NCBI GenBank assembly: GCA_021646415.1
Contig: SOEU01000009.1
Span: 90,084-154,083, forward strand
From: Candidatus Brocadia sp.
Lineage (GTDB): Bacteria > Planctomycetota > Brocadiia > Brocadiales > Brocadiaceae
DNA: 64,000 nucleotides
Direction: 5' to 3'
In this document: positions 63,121 to 64,000 of the stretch, piece after piece
How the letters are laid out: each line of letters begins with the position of its first letter
Numbering within the stretch: position 1 is the first letter of the stretch
Made by a program: the position numbers and the translations under genes
Notes under the pieces: generated by a model
Told to the model about the DNA's origin: nothing
Database searches by the model: none
Seen by the model: only the letters and a program-made list of their open reading frames with translations

Positions 63121-63243
63121 TTAGAATGCCCTGTCGTTAACATAAGGGCCAGTTTGTGCCGGCCCCAGTTTCTCCAGTATCTCCTCATCGGTGTAGGTAA
63201 TTACTTCTGGTACCACATACTCTGGCAATTTCTTGTTTTCCAT
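63121..63243 (-). CDS. Putative RiPP (lasso-like) precursor peptide, 40 residues
   Basis: ATG at 63243 preceded by AAGGAGGTG, one of the best RBS in the window, and stop TAA at 63121-63123. The 40-residue product has a charged helix-like leader and a short hydrophobic tail: residues 8-13 EYVVPEV hold YxxPxV, close to the YxxPx(L/I/V) leader motif of lasso peptides read by the PqqD-like B1 protein; residues 25-33 are KLGPAQTGP, and the end is YVNDRAF. An HprK-like kinase follows on the same strand. No PqqD, transglutaminase-like or asparagine-synthetase-like gene is in the window, so the product class is open. Confidence 0.6.
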   Translation of the reverse strand: MENKKLPEYVVPEVITYTDEEILEKLGPAQTGPYVNDRAF

Positions 63244-63407
63244 ATTTTTTTCACCTCCTTTTCTCTAGAAAAAATTTTCAATGTTTCTTTATGCCTTCAG
63301 CCTTTGCCTTATCACTGAGAGTCGATCCCCGACTGCTTACACTTTTTTATTCTGACTTCTGTTACACTTCCCCTCAAATCCAAAATCTAAAATCCGAATT
63401 CCTAAAT

Positions 63408-64000
63408 CTACTTCCTCACCCTCACCTTTTCTGGACCATGCATGGTGCTCAGGCCGTTATAGTCCACGTCCTCCAGCTTATAGTAGTATGTACCTTTGGC
63501 CGGTGGCGTGTCTACATGGCTGTAACTGGCTCCTGATGTGGCATTGCCTTGGGCAGGGATAAGGAAATCGTTGATCTTTTTGTAATGCCCATCCTTACTT
63601 CTGGCGCGGTAGAGGTTGAAGCCGGCGTTGTCGATCTCCGTGGCTGTCTTCCAGGTTATGACAACACTTCCATTGACGTCAGCATTAGCGGTAAACGAGA
63701 TCAATTGGATGACATTGGCCTCATCCGTATCCCCCACACTCGTTAAGCACTTATCCTCAGAATTCGGTGGATCGCATACGTCCGGGTTGTTCGTACCAGG
63801 GTCGCAGATGTCGCTGCCACCTTTGCACTCATCCGTATCCCCCACGCTCGTTAAGCACTTATCCTCAGAATTTGGTGGATCGCATACGTCCGGGTTGTTC
63901 GTACCAGGGTCGCAGATGTCGCTGCCACCTTTGCACTCATCCGTATCCCCCACGCTCGTTAAGCACTTATCCTCAGAATTTGGTGGATCGCATACGTCCG
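63408..64000 (-). CDS. C-terminal part of a secreted protein with Cys/Asp-rich tandem repeats and a fibronectin-like terminal domain (partial)
   Basis: The frame stays open to the right edge, so the 5' end is missing; the apparent GTG start at 63953 is not real. The visible part has at least two and a half copies of a 36-residue repeat (GDTDECKGGSDICDPGTNNP, then DVCDPPNSEDKCLTSV) with four cysteines and many acidic residues, resembling calcium-binding thrombospondin type 3 repeats. The last 110 residues form a beta-sandwich (VVITWKTATEIDNAGFNLYR, then YYYKLEDVDYNGLSTMHGPE), a domain common at the ends of secreted proteins in planctomycetes. Extracellular location is likely. Function unknown. 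Confidence 0.75.
   Translation of the reverse strand, partial: DVCDPPNSEDKCLTSVGDTDECKGGSDICDPGTNNPDVCDPPNSEDKCLTSVGDTDECKGGSDICDPGTNNPDVCDPPNSEDKCLTSVGDTDEANVIQLISFTANADVNGSVVITWKTATEIDNAGFNLYRARSKDGHYKKINDFLIPAQGNATSGASYSHVDTPPAKGTYYYKLEDVDYNGLSTMHGPEKVRVRK
63731..64000. repeat. 108-bp tandem repeat within coding sequence
   Basis: Units begin at 63731, 63839 and 63947 (the last runs off the window). Units 1 and 2 differ at two visible positions (CACACTC against CACGCTC, GAATTC against GAATTT); the visible part of unit 3 matches unit 2. The spacing is exactly 108 bases, keeping the 36-codon frame. Confidence 0.9.

Noticed and set aside
63408..63953. Start codon at 63953 for the C-terminal repeat protein
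   Set aside because: The GTG is an internal valine of the repeat; the frame continues to the window edge.

Overview
The window looks like part of the chromosome of a planctomycete of the anammox group (Brocadiales, similar to Candidatus Brocadia, Kuenenia or Jettenia). The case rests on low to moderate GC, a complete 14-subunit complex I locus with a formate-dehydrogenase-like NuoG and a ferredoxin-extended NuoF, a 14-heme c-type cytochrome, Gram-negative envelope genes (lpxK, core or O-antigen glycosyltransferases) and many short GC-rich palindromic repeats. The taxon is an inference; there is no rRNA or tRNA gene in the window.

Layout. 0-2.6 kb: polysaccharide export (outer-membrane export protein and a Wzz/BY-kinase-like inner-membrane protein). 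2.6-7.2 kb: an accessory patch with a Uma2-type protein, a deacetylase-like gene, a complete IS1595-type element, a decayed transposase and an orphan HicB. 7.5-10.1 kb: homoserine dehydrogenase with an ApgM-family gene that is probably a homoserine kinase. 10.4-13.3 kb: pyrBI and panC, separated by a gene-free block holding two candidate small RNAs on the minus strand. 13.4-29.2 kb: nuoABCDEFG, a small desulforedoxin-like gene, then nuoHIJKLMN, driven by a strong and possibly leaderless promoter. 29.2-39.4 kb: mostly minus-strand housekeeping genes (heptosyltransferase-like, pyrC, NYN nuclease, EndoIII-like, an unknown gene with a 56-residue ferredoxin, lpxK, HNH, thiD, MBL hydrolase), plus udp on the plus strand.

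39.6-42.7 kb: a three-gene electron-transfer module consisting of a secreted CX4CH protein, a predicted outer-membrane beta-barrel and a 14-heme lipoprotein. 42.7-43.4 kb: a second block of minus-strand candidate small RNAs; its larger RNA is a paralogue of the one at 12 kb. 43.4-54.9 kb: nine plus-strand glycosyltransferase, kinase and O-antigen ligase genes for lipopolysaccharide or another surface glycan. 54.9-64 kb: repeat-rich minus-strand region with a NTP_transf_5 nucleotidyltransferase, an S26 signal peptidase, a gingipain-like C25 protease, an HprK-like kinase, a 40-residue RiPP-precursor-like peptide and the C-terminal end of a secreted protein with 108-bp tandem repeats.

The most promising unexplained systems are (1) the putative RiPP-like locus at 55.3-63.2 kb, (2) the pair of paralogous structured RNAs at 11.8-12.1 and 43.0-43.3 kb, each with its own sigma70-like promoter and terminator, and (3) the barrel plus 14-heme lipoprotein module. 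All three were found by reading the sequence only; none has been tested against a database.
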